Positions 7,806-16,546 of a DNA stretch of 47,329 nt are shown in pieces (the stretch's first letter is position 1; the number at the start of each line of letters is the position of its first letter). The notes under the pieces were generated by a model. It was not told where the DNA came from, ran no database searches, and saw nothing but the letters and a program-made list of their open reading frames with translations. The position numbers were made by a program, and so were the translations under genes. This DNA is from an uncultured Lachnospiraceae bacterium. Lineage in GTDB: Bacteria > Bacillota > Clostridia > Lachnospirales > Lachnospiraceae. The stretch covers positions 1 to 47,329 of the forward strand of contig CAJUBP010000008.1 in the NCBI GenBank assembly GCA_910584585.1. Direction: 5' to 3'.

Positions 7806-9542
7806 ATGGAACAAAAATTAAAAAAGCTGGCCTCCTATTACAAGCCCTACCTGCCCTTATTTCTCGCGGACATGTTTTTTGCGATTCTGGGTGCAGGAGT
7901 GACATTAGTAATTCCTTTGATTGTGCGCTATATTACAAATCATGTGATTACAATGGAAGCAGGCGCGGCGCTCCATAAGCTTACAGGCCTGGCGGTTTTA
8001 ATGCTGGCGTTGGTGGCGTTGGAGTGTTTCTGCAACTATTTTATTTCCAATTACGGCCATGTGATGGGGGCAAAGATTGAGTATGACATGCGGGCAGAGA
8101 TTTTCGGCCATTATCAGAAGCTGTCATTTTCTTTTTTTAATAACCAGAAAGTGGGGCAGTTAATGTCCAGGATCACCAGCGATTTGTTTGACATCAGCGA
8201 GCTTTTGCACCATGGGCCGGAGGATTTGGTGATTTCGGTTATTAAGATTTTGGGTTCTTTTGTGATTTTGCTGGGCATTGACGTGAAGCTGACCATGATT
8301 GCCTTTGCTTTTGTGCCCGTTATGCTGCTGTACACCATGTATTTTAATACCAGGATGAAGCGGGCCTTTAAGCGCAACCGGGTAAAAATAGCGGAGATCA
8401 ACAGCCAGATTGAGGACAACCTCTCCGGGATCCGGGTGGTAAAATCCTTTGCCAACGAAGAGGTGGAACTGAACAAATTTGAAGAAGGAAATCAGGGATT
8501 TCTGGCAGCCAAAAAGAACAGCTACCTTTATATGGCAGGCTATCATTCCGGCCTGGGGGCGCTGACCACATTGATTACTATTGTGGTTCTGGTGGCAGGC
8601 GCGGTGCTGATTACAAAAGGACAGGTGGATGTGACAGATTTGATTACATTTCTGCTCTACATCAATACCTTTACCGAGCCGGTGAAAAAGCTGATCAATT
8701 TTACCGAACAGTTTCAGAACGGCTATACCGGATATGAGCGTTTTATGGAAATGATGGCAATCAATCCCGACATTGCCGACAAGCCGGGGGCTGTGGAATT
8801 GAAAAATGTCAAAGGAGATATTTCTTTTGACAATGTATCTTTCCATTACGAGGAAAATACGGAAACAGTCCTGAATCACATCAATCTGGAGGTGGAAGCA
8901 GGCTCTTATATGGCGCTGGTAGGTTCTTCCGGCGCCGGGAAAAGCACGCTGTGCAGCCTGATTCCCAGGTTTTATGACGTGACAGGCGGCGCCGTGAAAA
9001 TCGACGGGCAGGATATCCGGGATGTGACCTTAAAGAGCCTGCGCAGCCAGATTGGGATTGTGCAGCAGGATGTGTATTTATTTGTGGGAACTGTGATGGA
9101 CAATATCCGTTACGGCAGGCCCAATGCCACCCGGGAAGAAGTGGTGCAGGCTGCAAAATGCGCCAATGCCCATGAATTTATCATGGCGCTGCCGGATGGA
9201 TATGATACGGATATCGGACAGCGGGGCGTCAAACTTTCCGGCGGGCAGAAGCAGAGATTGTCCATTGCGCGGGTATTTTTGAAAAATCCGCCCATACTGA
9301 TCTTTGACGAGGCTACTTCGGCATTAGATAACGAGAGTGAAAAAGTGGTGCAGGAGTCTTTGGAAAAACTGGCTAAGAACCGCACTACCTTTGTCATTGC
9401 CCACCGCTTGTCCACCATACGGAACGCGGAAAAAATTCTGGTGCTGACCGACAGCGGCATTGAAGAAGAAGGAACCCACAAACAATTGCTAGAAAAAGAA
9501 GGCATTTACGCAAGGCTTTACAGCATGCAGTTTGCCGGCTAA
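7806..9542 (+). CDS. ABC exporter, fused permease and ATPase
   Basis: A 578-residue half-transporter of the MsbA/LmrA/BmrA type that would work as a dimer in the cytoplasmic membrane. The transmembrane domain fills about residues 1-310 with six segments (first at about 15-38). The nucleotide-binding domain follows. It has Walker A GSSGAGKST, Q-loop QQDVYLF, signature LSGGQKQR, Walker B ILIFDEATSALD and H-loop AHRLST. All catalytic residues are present. The substrate is not predictable; a lipid or drug is usual. The gene has its own promoter and may be read through into the DUF2156 gene 69 bases downstream. Confidence 0.95.
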   Translation: MEQKLKKLASYYKPYLPLFLADMFFAILGAGVTLVIPLIVRYITNHVITMEAGAALHKLTGLAVLMLALVALECFCNYFISNYGHVMGAKIEYDMRAEIFGHYQKLSFSFFNNQKVGQLMSRITSDLFDISELLHHGPEDLVISVIKILGSFVILLGIDVKLTMIAFAFVPVMLLYTMYFNTRMKRAFKRNRVKIAEINSQIEDNLSGIRVVKSFANEEVELNKFEEGNQGFLAAKKNSYLYMAGYHSGLGALTTLITIVVLVAGAVLITKGQVDVTDLITFLLYINTFTEPVKKLINFTEQFQNGYTGYERFMEMMAINPDIADKPGAVELKNVKGDISFDNVSFHYEENTETVLNHINLEVEAGSYMALVGSSGAGKSTLCSLIPRFYDVTGGAVKIDGQDIRDVTLKSLRSQIGIVQQDVYLFVGTVMDNIRYGRPNATREEVVQAAKCANAHEFIMALPDGYDTDIGQRGVKLSGGQKQRLSIARVFLKNPPILIFDEATSALDNESEKVVQESLEKLAKNRTTFVIAHRLSTIRNAEKILVLTDSGIEEEGTHKQLLEKEGIYARLYSMQFAG

Positions 9543-9611
9543 GAGAAAAAGTAAACTGCGGTTTTTGGATGCAGAGTCCTATAGCAATGCAGTTTGCAGG
9601 ATAGGAGATTT

Positions 9612-10517
9612 ATGGAAATCGAATTTAAGAAAATCGGACTGGAAGACAGGGAGCTCATTGACCGGTATCTGAGTCAGAAGACATACCGAAGCTGCGAAAT
9701 GATTTTTCCGAATATTTATCTGTGGAGCCGGAAGTACCCTACCGAATTTGCGGTTGTGGAGGACACCCTGGTATTCCGGGGAAAACTGGAGAACGGGGAA
9801 CCCAGCATTACGTTTCCGGCAGGGAAACAGGAGCAGATCCGCAAAGCCGTGGATGTGATGCTGGAATGGTTCCGGAAGGAACAGAAAGAATTTCACATGC
9901 ATCTGGTGCAGGAACAGGAATTTGCATTGCTGGAGCAGTGGTATCCGGGAAAATTTCAGATTGTATATGACAGGGATTCTGCCGATTACGTCTATGAGAC
10001 GGAAAAGCTCACAACGCTGGCGGGAAAGAAGCTTCACGGAAAGCGGAACCATATCAATAAATTCAAAGAGAATTATCCGGAATGGACCTATGAACCGGTC
10101 ACTGGCGAAAATCTGGAAGAATGTTTTCAGATGGCGCTGAAATGGCGGGAGGAAGCAGAGTGTGAAAAAGATGAAGAAAAACGGGCGGAGATGTGCGTGA
10201 CCTTAAATGCCCTGCGTCTGTTTGAGGAACTGAAGTTAAAAGGCGGGCTTCTGAGGAAGGAAAAAGATGGGGAAATTATTGCGTTTACCATCGGGGAGCC
10301 CTTGAATCCTGATACTTTTGTGGTGCATATTGAAAAGGCGTTTGCAGAGATTCAGGGGGCCTATCCCATGATAAATCAGCAGTTTGTGACCCATGAGGCC
10401 CAGGATTACCAGTATGTGAACCGGGAAGAGGATACCGGCGCGGAAGGGCTTCGGAAAGCAAAGCTGTCTTACCGCCCGGCATTTTTGGTAGAGAAAGGCA
10501 TGGTAAGTTATTGTTAG
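9612..10517 (+). CDS. DUF2156 / LPG-synthase C-terminal domain protein
   Basis: A 301-residue protein of the DUF2156 family, related to the C-terminal GNAT-like domain of phosphatidylglycerol lysyltransferase (MprF). Recognisable parts are YRSCEMIFPNIYLW near the N-terminus, LAGKKLHGKRNHINKFKE in the middle, and the late VHIEKA...GAYPMINQQFV block. MprF transfers aminoacyl groups from tRNA to lipid. Soluble stand-alone members have no firm function and there is no MprF flippase domain here. The start at 9612 was chosen because ATAGGAG precedes it; an in-frame ATG six codons earlier lacks a site. It lies 18 bases upstream of the first COG0523 gene. Confidence 0.85.
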   Translation: MEIEFKKIGLEDRELIDRYLSQKTYRSCEMIFPNIYLWSRKYPTEFAVVEDTLVFRGKLENGEPSITFPAGKQEQIRKAVDVMLEWFRKEQKEFHMHLVQEQEFALLEQWYPGKFQIVYDRDSADYVYETEKLTTLAGKKLHGKRNHINKFKENYPEWTYEPVTGENLEECFQMALKWREEAECEKDEEKRAEMCVTLNALRLFEELKLKGGLLRKEKDGEIIAFTIGEPLNPDTFVVHIEKAFAEIQGAYPMINQQFVTHEAQDYQYVNREEDTGAEGLRKAKLSYRPAFLVEKGMVSYC

Positions 10518-10535
10518 GAAAAGGAGGAAAAATTA

Positions 10536-11711
10536 ATGACAAAAATTGACATTATTTCAGGTTTTTTAGGCGCAGGAAAGACTACGTTTATCAAAAAAAT
10601 GTTAGAGGATGTATTTCAGGGGGAGAAAATCGTTTTAATTGAAAATGAATTTGGAGAAATCGGCATTGACGGCGGATTTTTGAAGGATTCCGGCATTGAA
10701 ATCAGCGAATTGAATTCCGGCTGCATCTGCTGTTCCCTGGTAGGCGATTTTGGGAAAAATCTGCGGGAAGTCATGGAGCGGTTCCATCCGGACCGGATTC
10801 TCATCGAGCCTTCCGGCGTGGGAAAGCTTTCTGACGTTATGAAGTCTGTACAGGAAGTAGAGCAGGAAAATGAAGTGAAATTGAACGGGAGAATCACTGT
10901 GGTAAATACAGCCAAGGCAACGAAACAGATGAAAGCCTTCGGCGAATTTTTCAATAACCAGATTGAGTATGCCACTGTGATTGTGTTAAGCCGTACCCAG
11001 AATGTGAAGCCGGAACAGACAGAACTTGTGGTTCAGACAATCCGGGAGAAGAATCCGGACGCCGCTGTGATTACCACACCCTGGGACGACATCGACGGAA
11101 AACAGATCTACAAGGTAATAGAGCAGCAGAAATCCCTGGAAGAAGAACTGATGGAAGAGCAGAAAAAGCATCAGGAAGCACATGAACATTCACATGATGG
11201 GCATGAACATTGTCATGAGCATCATGGTCACGAACATGCTCATGAAGAGGACGTTCACTGCCATGAGCATGCCCATGAAGAGAACGCTCACTGCCATGAG
11301 AATCATGAGCATGAACATGCACATGACGGTCATGAACACTGCCATGAGCATCATGCTCACGAACATGCCCATGACCATGGACCGGACTGCACCTGCGGCT
11401 GCCACGATCATGATCACCATCACCACCACCATGCCGATGAAATTTTCACAAGCTGGGGAAAAGAAACTCCTCATGTATTCTCCAGAGAAGTGATTGAACA
11501 TGCCATGAAAGCGTTTTGCGATACCGAAGATTACGGCGCAATTCTGCGGGCAAAGGGCATGGTTCCGGCAGAGGACGGCACATGGATTTACTTTGACATG
11601 GTAGACGGAGAATATGAACTGCGGACCGGAGAGGCAGATTACACCGGAAGGCTCTGCGTCATCGGGACCGATATTCAGGAGGAAAAACTGGCGGAGCTGT
11701 TTGGAATATAG
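10536..11711 (+). CDS. COG0523 (CobW/YjiA-type) GTPase with long His-rich metal region
   Basis: A 391-residue G3E-family GTPase. Such proteins deliver metals (often zinc) or load metallo-enzymes. Walker A is GFLGAGKTT (residues 9-17). The family metal site CxCC is intact as CICC (63-66), and EPSG lies further on. Between the GTPase and the CobW C-terminal domain there is a roughly 90-residue insert (about 211-302) made almost only of His, Glu, Ala, Asp and Cys. It has repeated HEHCHEHH-like units and ends in six His. Such inserts chelate several metal ions. The gene is the first of a COG0523 pair with 15 bases between them. The DNA of the insert is repetitive (CATGAGCAT-like), so its length may vary. 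Confidence 0.93.
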   Translation: MTKIDIISGFLGAGKTTFIKKMLEDVFQGEKIVLIENEFGEIGIDGGFLKDSGIEISELNSGCICCSLVGDFGKNLREVMERFHPDRILIEPSGVGKLSDVMKSVQEVEQENEVKLNGRITVVNTAKATKQMKAFGEFFNNQIEYATVIVLSRTQNVKPEQTELVVQTIREKNPDAAVITTPWDDIDGKQIYKVIEQQKSLEEELMEEQKKHQEAHEHSHDGHEHCHEHHGHEHAHEEDVHCHEHAHEENAHCHENHEHEHAHDGHEHCHEHHAHEHAHDHGPDCTCGCHDHDHHHHHHADEIFTSWGKETPHVFSREVIEHAMKAFCDTEDYGAILRAKGMVPAEDGTWIYFDMVDGEYELRTGEADYTGRLCVIGTDIQEEKLAELFGI

Positions 11712-11726
11712 AAAGGTCGTGACAAC

Positions 11727-12668
11727 ATGGAGATACCGGTATATTTATTTTCCGGCTTTATGGACAGCGGAAAAAGTTCTCTGATACGGGAAACGCTGGT
11801 GGAAGGGGATTTCAGTGAAAACGGCAGAACCCTTTTGATTCTCTGCGAAGACGGGGAAGTGGAATTTGAAGAAGAGGAACTGCTAAAAGCAGATACAAAG
11901 CTTGCGATGATAGAGGAGGAAGAAGGGTTTACCAGTGAGAAACTGGAGGAACTTGGCCGGACATACCGTCCGGATCAGGTATTCATTGAATACAACGGAA
12001 CCTGGCAGATGTCCACGTTTCTGGAGATGGATCTTCCGAAGAACTGGGTGTTAGTGCAGTCTCTGGCAACGGTAGATGCTTCTACCTTTGAAATGTATCT
12101 GACCAACATGCGGGCTATGATTATGGAGCAGCTGTTTGCGGCGGATGTGGTAATTATCAACCGGTGTACGGATGATACTCCCAAGGGCAAGTTCCGCCGG
12201 GCCATTAAGGCGCTGAACCGGAAAGCCCAGATTGCCTACGAGCGGGAGGACGGCACCATAGATGAAAATGATATGGAAGAACTGCCCTATGATTTGAATC
12301 AGGATGTGATAGAGATTACCGATATGGATTACGGCATCTGGTATATGGACGCCCTGGATGATCCGAAGAAGTACGAAGGGAAAAAAGTGAAGTTTCTGGC
12401 ATTGGTATACCGTCCGGAAAAAATGAAAAAAGGCGTGTTTATTCCAGGGCGCTTCGCTATGACCTGCTGTGCAGACGACATCACTTTTATAGGATTTAAA
12501 TGTAAATTTAATAAAGCGTCAGATATCCCTCACAAAGCCTGGATTACAGTCACAGCAGAGATGAAAAATGAATTTGCCATGGAATACAGGGGAAAAGGGC
12601 CGGTGCTGTATGCCCTGGAGGTAAAGCCGGCAGAGAAACCGGAAGATGAGCTGATTTATTTCAGCTAA
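11727..12668 (+). CDS. Second COG0523-like GTPase fused to a YcgQ/DUF1980-like domain
   Basis: A 313-residue protein. The first ~205 residues resemble a G3E GTPase: Walker A GFMDSGKSS (10-18), RPDQVFIEYNGTW in the Walker B/switch area, and INRCTDD where NKxD is expected. The CxCC metal site of true COG0523 proteins is absent; the corresponding place is acidic (EDGEVEFEEEEL). The C-terminal ~90 residues (GRFAMTCCADD, then a small beta domain) resemble the C-terminal domain of YcgQ (TIGR03943/DUF1980). In other Firmicutes that protein pairs with a YcgR-type permease near metal genes. A fused GTPase-YcgQ protein suggests metal transfer at the membrane, which is inference. It directly follows the His-rich GTPase, so the two are probably one operon. 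Confidence 0.8.
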   Translation: MEIPVYLFSGFMDSGKSSLIRETLVEGDFSENGRTLLILCEDGEVEFEEEELLKADTKLAMIEEEEGFTSEKLEELGRTYRPDQVFIEYNGTWQMSTFLEMDLPKNWVLVQSLATVDASTFEMYLTNMRAMIMEQLFAADVVIINRCTDDTPKGKFRRAIKALNRKAQIAYEREDGTIDENDMEELPYDLNQDVIEITDMDYGIWYMDALDDPKKYEGKKVKFLALVYRPEKMKKGVFIPGRFAMTCCADDITFIGFKCKFNKASDIPHKAWITVTAEMKNEFAMEYRGKGPVLYALEVKPAEKPEDELIYFS

Positions 12669-12758
12669 AAGCGGGTTATTTTGCAGAGAAGCATATCGTT
12701 TTGGCGTTATTGTGCTTTTGCCGGATTTTGAGGGAAAGAATCACTGGGAAGGAAAGAT

Positions 12759-13436
12759 ATGGAGCAGGACAGCAGATTATCAGATCGGATCGCAGACAGC
12801 ATCTTATCTATGATAACGGTGGAACAGCGGTTTGCGCCGGGCAGCAAGCTGCCCAATGAGAATATATTGTCAGAGGAACTGAAGGTAAGCCGCACAACAT
12901 TGCGGGAAGCAATCCGGATTCTCGCGACAGGAGGGATTCTGGAAATCCGGCGGGGCAGAGGCACCTTTGTGCGGGAAGATTTTGAGGCCGGCCAGTTTCA
13001 GGAATTTTCCCGTCTTGCCCCTGAAAAGGTCAATGTCAGGGATTTATATGAGATACGCCTGATCTTTGAGCCGGAGGCGGCCCGTTACGCGGCTGTCCGC
13101 GCCACGGAGGAAGAGATTCAGCGTATTCTGGCTCTGGGAGCAGAGATCGAAGAACGGATACGGCAGGGAGAAGACCGCACGAAAGTGGAGCAGTCCTTTC
13201 ACAAGTCCATTGCCAAGGCCACCCACAATGAGTTTATCAATCAGTTAATGCCGGTGATTTATGAAGGCATCAACAAAGGAGTCAAATTATCGGAATCATA
13301 CGAAGAAGCGGTGCAGGCCACATTGGCCGATCACAAGATGCTGATGGATTTTCTGAAAGCCCGGAACGGAGAGGGAGCCTGCAATGCCATGCGGATTCAT
13401 ATTCTCCATGCTATGGAGCAGCTGCCCATGGAGTAG
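12759..13436 (+). CDS. GntR-family regulator, FadR/FCD type
   Basis: A 225-residue transcription factor. The N-terminal winged helix (about 8-75) has the GntR pattern RFAPGSKLPNENILSEELKV and SRTTLREAIRIL, with GRGTFV at the wing. The C-terminal all-helical FCD domain (about 95-218) carries the metal/effector residues typical of FadR-like members (E..F H..I A..T HN). Effectors of this group are usually organic acids, sugar acids or acyl-CoA. No catabolic gene lies beside it, so the target is unknown. A GGAAGGAAAG site precedes the ATG. Confidence 0.92.
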   Translation: MEQDSRLSDRIADSILSMITVEQRFAPGSKLPNENILSEELKVSRTTLREAIRILATGGILEIRRGRGTFVREDFEAGQFQEFSRLAPEKVNVRDLYEIRLIFEPEAARYAAVRATEEEIQRILALGAEIEERIRQGEDRTKVEQSFHKSIAKATHNEFINQLMPVIYEGINKGVKLSESYEEAVQATLADHKMLMDFLKARNGEGACNAMRIHILHAMEQLPME

Positions 13437-13562
13437 ATGTTCCATAGCGGCGTCGGAAGCGGCATAGCCAGCCCTGCGCAGAAGGAAAAATGGTACAGCG
13501 GTTCTTAAAGGTGAAGTCCAGATACAGAATTTATGGCAAGCGGGAAAAGAAAGGAGAAATCA

Positions 13563-14081
13563 ATGAAAAAAGGAATATTAAAAGAAGTTTTAACAAATAT
13601 GGGGTTAATAGCGCTGGCCCTTGCCTTTGGTTTCTTCCTGAATAAGTTTATGATCGCTAACGCGCAGGTGCCCACTTCGTCCATGGAAACCACTGTGATG
13701 GCCGGCGACCGCATTCTTGTAAACCGCCTTTCCTATGTGTTCAGCGAGCCAAAGCGGGGAGATATCGTAACCTTTATCTATCCCGATGACGGCGAAACTC
13801 TTTATCTGAAACGGATTATGGGACTTCCCGGCGAAACCATTGAGGGAAAGGACGGCAAAATCTATATTGACGGCGCGCCTTTGGAGCCGGATTACACCGA
13901 AGAAGTCAGCGAAGATGATTTCGGGCCTTACACCGTACCGGATGGAACTTACTTTATGATGGGGGATAACCGCAACGATTCCTGGGATTCCAGATATTGG
14001 GAACATAAATTTGTGGAAGCGGAAGATATCATCGGAAAGGCCGCGGTCAGCTATTTCCCCCATCCCCGCATACTGAAATAA
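13563..14081 (+). CDS. lepB: Signal peptidase I
   Basis: A 172-residue type I signal peptidase that removes signal peptides from exported proteins at the outer face of the membrane. One N-terminal membrane anchor covers about residues 10-28. The catalytic serine is in PTSSMETT (Ser40) and the catalytic lysine in YLKRIMGLPGE (Lys83). The box near GDNRNDSWDSRYW is intact. Start 13563 is preferred over one ten codons upstream because AAAGGAG lies 7 bases before it. Confidence 0.95.
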   Translation: MKKGILKEVLTNMGLIALALAFGFFLNKFMIANAQVPTSSMETTVMAGDRILVNRLSYVFSEPKRGDIVTFIYPDDGETLYLKRIMGLPGETIEGKDGKIYIDGAPLEPDYTEEVSEDDFGPYTVPDGTYFMMGDNRNDSWDSRYWEHKFVEAEDIIGKAAVSYFPHPRILK

Positions 14082-14106
14082 GAACGTATCTATGTTTCGA
14101 TATACA

Positions 14107-14152
14107 GGCAATTCAGAGCAGCTTGCGTGAGGAAAAACCGCTCTGAATTGCC
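14107..14152. terminator. Bidirectional hairpin between lepB and the kinase gene
   Basis: GGCAATTCAGAGC (14107-14119) pairs perfectly with GCTCTGAATTGCC (14140-14152) over 13 bases, with a 20-base loop. It lies between two converging genes. There is no long T-run, so it is a transcript-end structure rather than a textbook intrinsic terminator. Confidence 0.6.
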
Positions 14153-14187
14153 GTCCGCTTCGTAATTGTAATTACTGTCTGTCCGCA

Positions 14188-16356
14188 TCAAACAGTTCCC
14201 TTTCTGCTCTGCAGTATCCTGGCTATTGTTTCCAGAATCAGAGGGATGTCAATGGGCTTGGTCAAATGCGCGTCCATGCCGCTCTCCTTGGACATCTGCT
14301 TATCACTGTCGAACGCATCCGCGGACAAAGCGATAATCGGAATATGGGACGCAGACGGGTCAGGAAGCTTTCGGATTGCCCTGGCCGCTTCCCAGCCGTT
14401 CATTACCGGCATTTGAATATCCATCAGAATCAGATCGAAATCTTCCGGCGCGGCAAGCTCCATTTTTTCTACGGCAATCTGACCGTTGATAGCAGTTTCC
14501 ACAAGAAACCCCATGCCCTGCAGGATTTCTGTTTCAATTTCCAGATTCGCCATATTGTCGTCCACCAGCAGAATTTTCTTATTCAGCAGGCTGGAAAAAG
14601 CGTCTTCGGTATGGTTAGCGGAAGAGAGGGGATGTGTCTGCAGCCGCAGCCGGAGAATAACCGTAAATGTGCTGCCTTTTCCCGGAGAACTCTCTATTTG
14701 AATGGTGCCGCCCATCATATCCACAATGCTTTTGACAATGGTAAGTCCCAGTCCGGAACCGTGAATTCCGCTGAAAGTGGTATTTTTTTCCCGCTCAAAG
14801 GGCTCATAAATATGCTTTTGGAAATCCTTGCTGATGCCGATGCCGGTGTCTTTGACGATAAACTGATAGACGGCGAAATTGTTGGGGAATTTTTCCACTT
14901 CTTCTGCCGTAATTTCCACAGTTCCGTCGTTTTCTGTATAAGTAATGGCATTGGCGGCCAGATTTGTTAAAAGCTGGCGCAGCTTGTCCTGATCTCCGAA
15001 GATGTCAGAGTGTGTCATTCCGGCAGAGTCAACAGAAAAAGCAATATTTTTTTCTTCTGCCTGAGGCTGCAGATTTTCATGGATATCCTGGAGGATATCG
15101 CTTAAATTACACTCTGTCTCCGTTATGCGGGTGTCATTGGATTCCGACCAGGAAATTTCCAGCACCTTTTCAATCAATTCCAAAAGCTACTTGCTGGCAA
15201 TATCAATTTTGCGGAGGTAATCCGTGACTGCCTGGCTGTCCTCTAGATGATTTCTGGCAAGGGCAGTGTAGCCGAAAATTGCGTTCAGCGGCGTACGCAT
15301 GTCGTGGGACATATTGGAAAGAAAAGTATTCTTGGCGTTGATGGCCAGATTTGCCGTATTCAGAGCTTCTTCATACAGTTGTTTCTGCTCCATTTCCCGG
15401 CGGACTTCTTCGTCTACTTTCCGGTAACCCATAACCACCTGGGAAATGCGTTCCCGATTGCCCACATTTACAATGCGAAGCTGCAGATACTGCAGTTCCC
15501 CGTTGTTGATGACGCGGTAATTGGTATAATATGTTTTGCTGGTTGCAAGTTTTTTGCGGATATACGCAGGATCGCTGACTTTGAGAATCAGTTCCTGATC
15601 TTCCGGGTGCACCCAGGTAGTTACATAGTCGGAAATGTACCAGCTCAACTGGCGGGGCTGGAATTTCCTGCCGAATTGGAGTTCTGTCCTGCTGCTGAGG
15701 CGGTAGGGCAGAATCCGGTCGGCGTCTAAGTCGGCGTAAAGGATAGAATCATAATTGACGCTGAGTCCCTCGATCACCTCTAGCCGGCGCAGATGCTCCT
15801 GGTTAATCAGTTTCCGTTCCTTGTCGTATTCTTCGATGAGAGTTTTCAGCTTCTGTTCTTTCTGTCTCTTCTCCTGCAGAAGGCGTTCTTTTTCAGAAAG
15901 ATGCCGGTTCTTTTTGTCTGTGGCGTCTAAAAGGAAGACATAGAAAATACCGTCCTGAGAATCCAGCCGGATATAATGCCCGTAATCCTCGATCCAGCGG
16001 ATTTCCTGATCCTTTCGGATAATCCGGTATTCCACAAAATCGAGATCATGCAGGCTGTCCGCAATTTGTTCCTGAATGCTTAGTTCCACGTTTTCCAAGT
16101 CTTCTGGATGGACAATGCCCCGGAAAGAGCTGCCGGTATATTCCAGGAATTCTTCCAGGGTATCACATTGGAAAATTCGCAGCAGAGCTTTATTGGCATA
16201 GATAATTTCCTCTGACTCATTGTCGCGGTATATCAGAAATCCGCCGGGCATTTCATCCATAAATGCCATGATTTCCTGAATCGTCTCGTTTTCCTGGGGT
16301 TTTGAAGCAGTCAGGAGATATTCGATCAGGTTATGATTCGTTGTTGATTCGCGCAT
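14188..16356 (-). pseudogene. PAS-hybrid histidine kinase interrupted by one amber codon
   Basis: One continuous frame of about 722 codons encodes a soluble hybrid sensor kinase, broken only by TAG at 15187-15189. The upstream part (389 residues) has a PAS domain (about 30-140), a coiled coil, a second PAS-like region and HisKA with the phospho-acceptor in LSNMSHDMRTPLNAI. The frame then reads IASK-stop-LLELIEKVLEISWSES. Homologous kinases have a residue such as His or Gln at the stop, so a single C-to-T change of CAG would explain it. Downstream come HATPase (N box near LTNLAANAITYTEN, KDTGIGIS, GSGLGLTIV) and a receiver domain with DLILMDIQMPV. All motifs are otherwise intact. There is no membrane segment, so the signal would be cytoplasmic. 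GGGGGAC precedes the ATG. The downstream half has a TTG two codons after the stop but no good ribosome site. Confidence 0.85.
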
Positions 16357-16464
16357 GATATGTCCCCCTGATAAACAGATTATCGTACAATAAAATATGA
16401 TTTAGTGTAGCATATTTTGGCAGAAAAGTCAATTTTTAAGGGTCTAATTTGTCAAACAATAGTA

Positions 16465-16493
16465 TTGACAGCAGACAACTTAGCGTGTATAAT
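16465..16493 (+). promoter_or_regulatory. SigA-type promoter of ilvD
   Basis: TTGACA at 16465-16470 and TATAAT at 16488-16493 are spaced by 17 bases, a consensus promoter. The leader to the ilvD start is about 45 bases with no attenuator visible. Confidence 0.85.
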
Positions 16494-16546
16494 ACAAAAA
16501 TGAAAATGAACTTGCATAGAGAGATCGAGAAAGAGAGGAAAAGAAA

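Noticed and set aside
9525..9607. ATGCAGTTTGC repeat at the ABC gene end and again before the DUF2156 gene
   Set aside because: A 21-base imperfect duplication with no further structure; probably a small local duplication.
11190..11501. Open frames in other phases over the His-rich region
   Set aside because: They come from the CAT/ATG-rich repeats and encode Met-rich or Val-rich low complexity.
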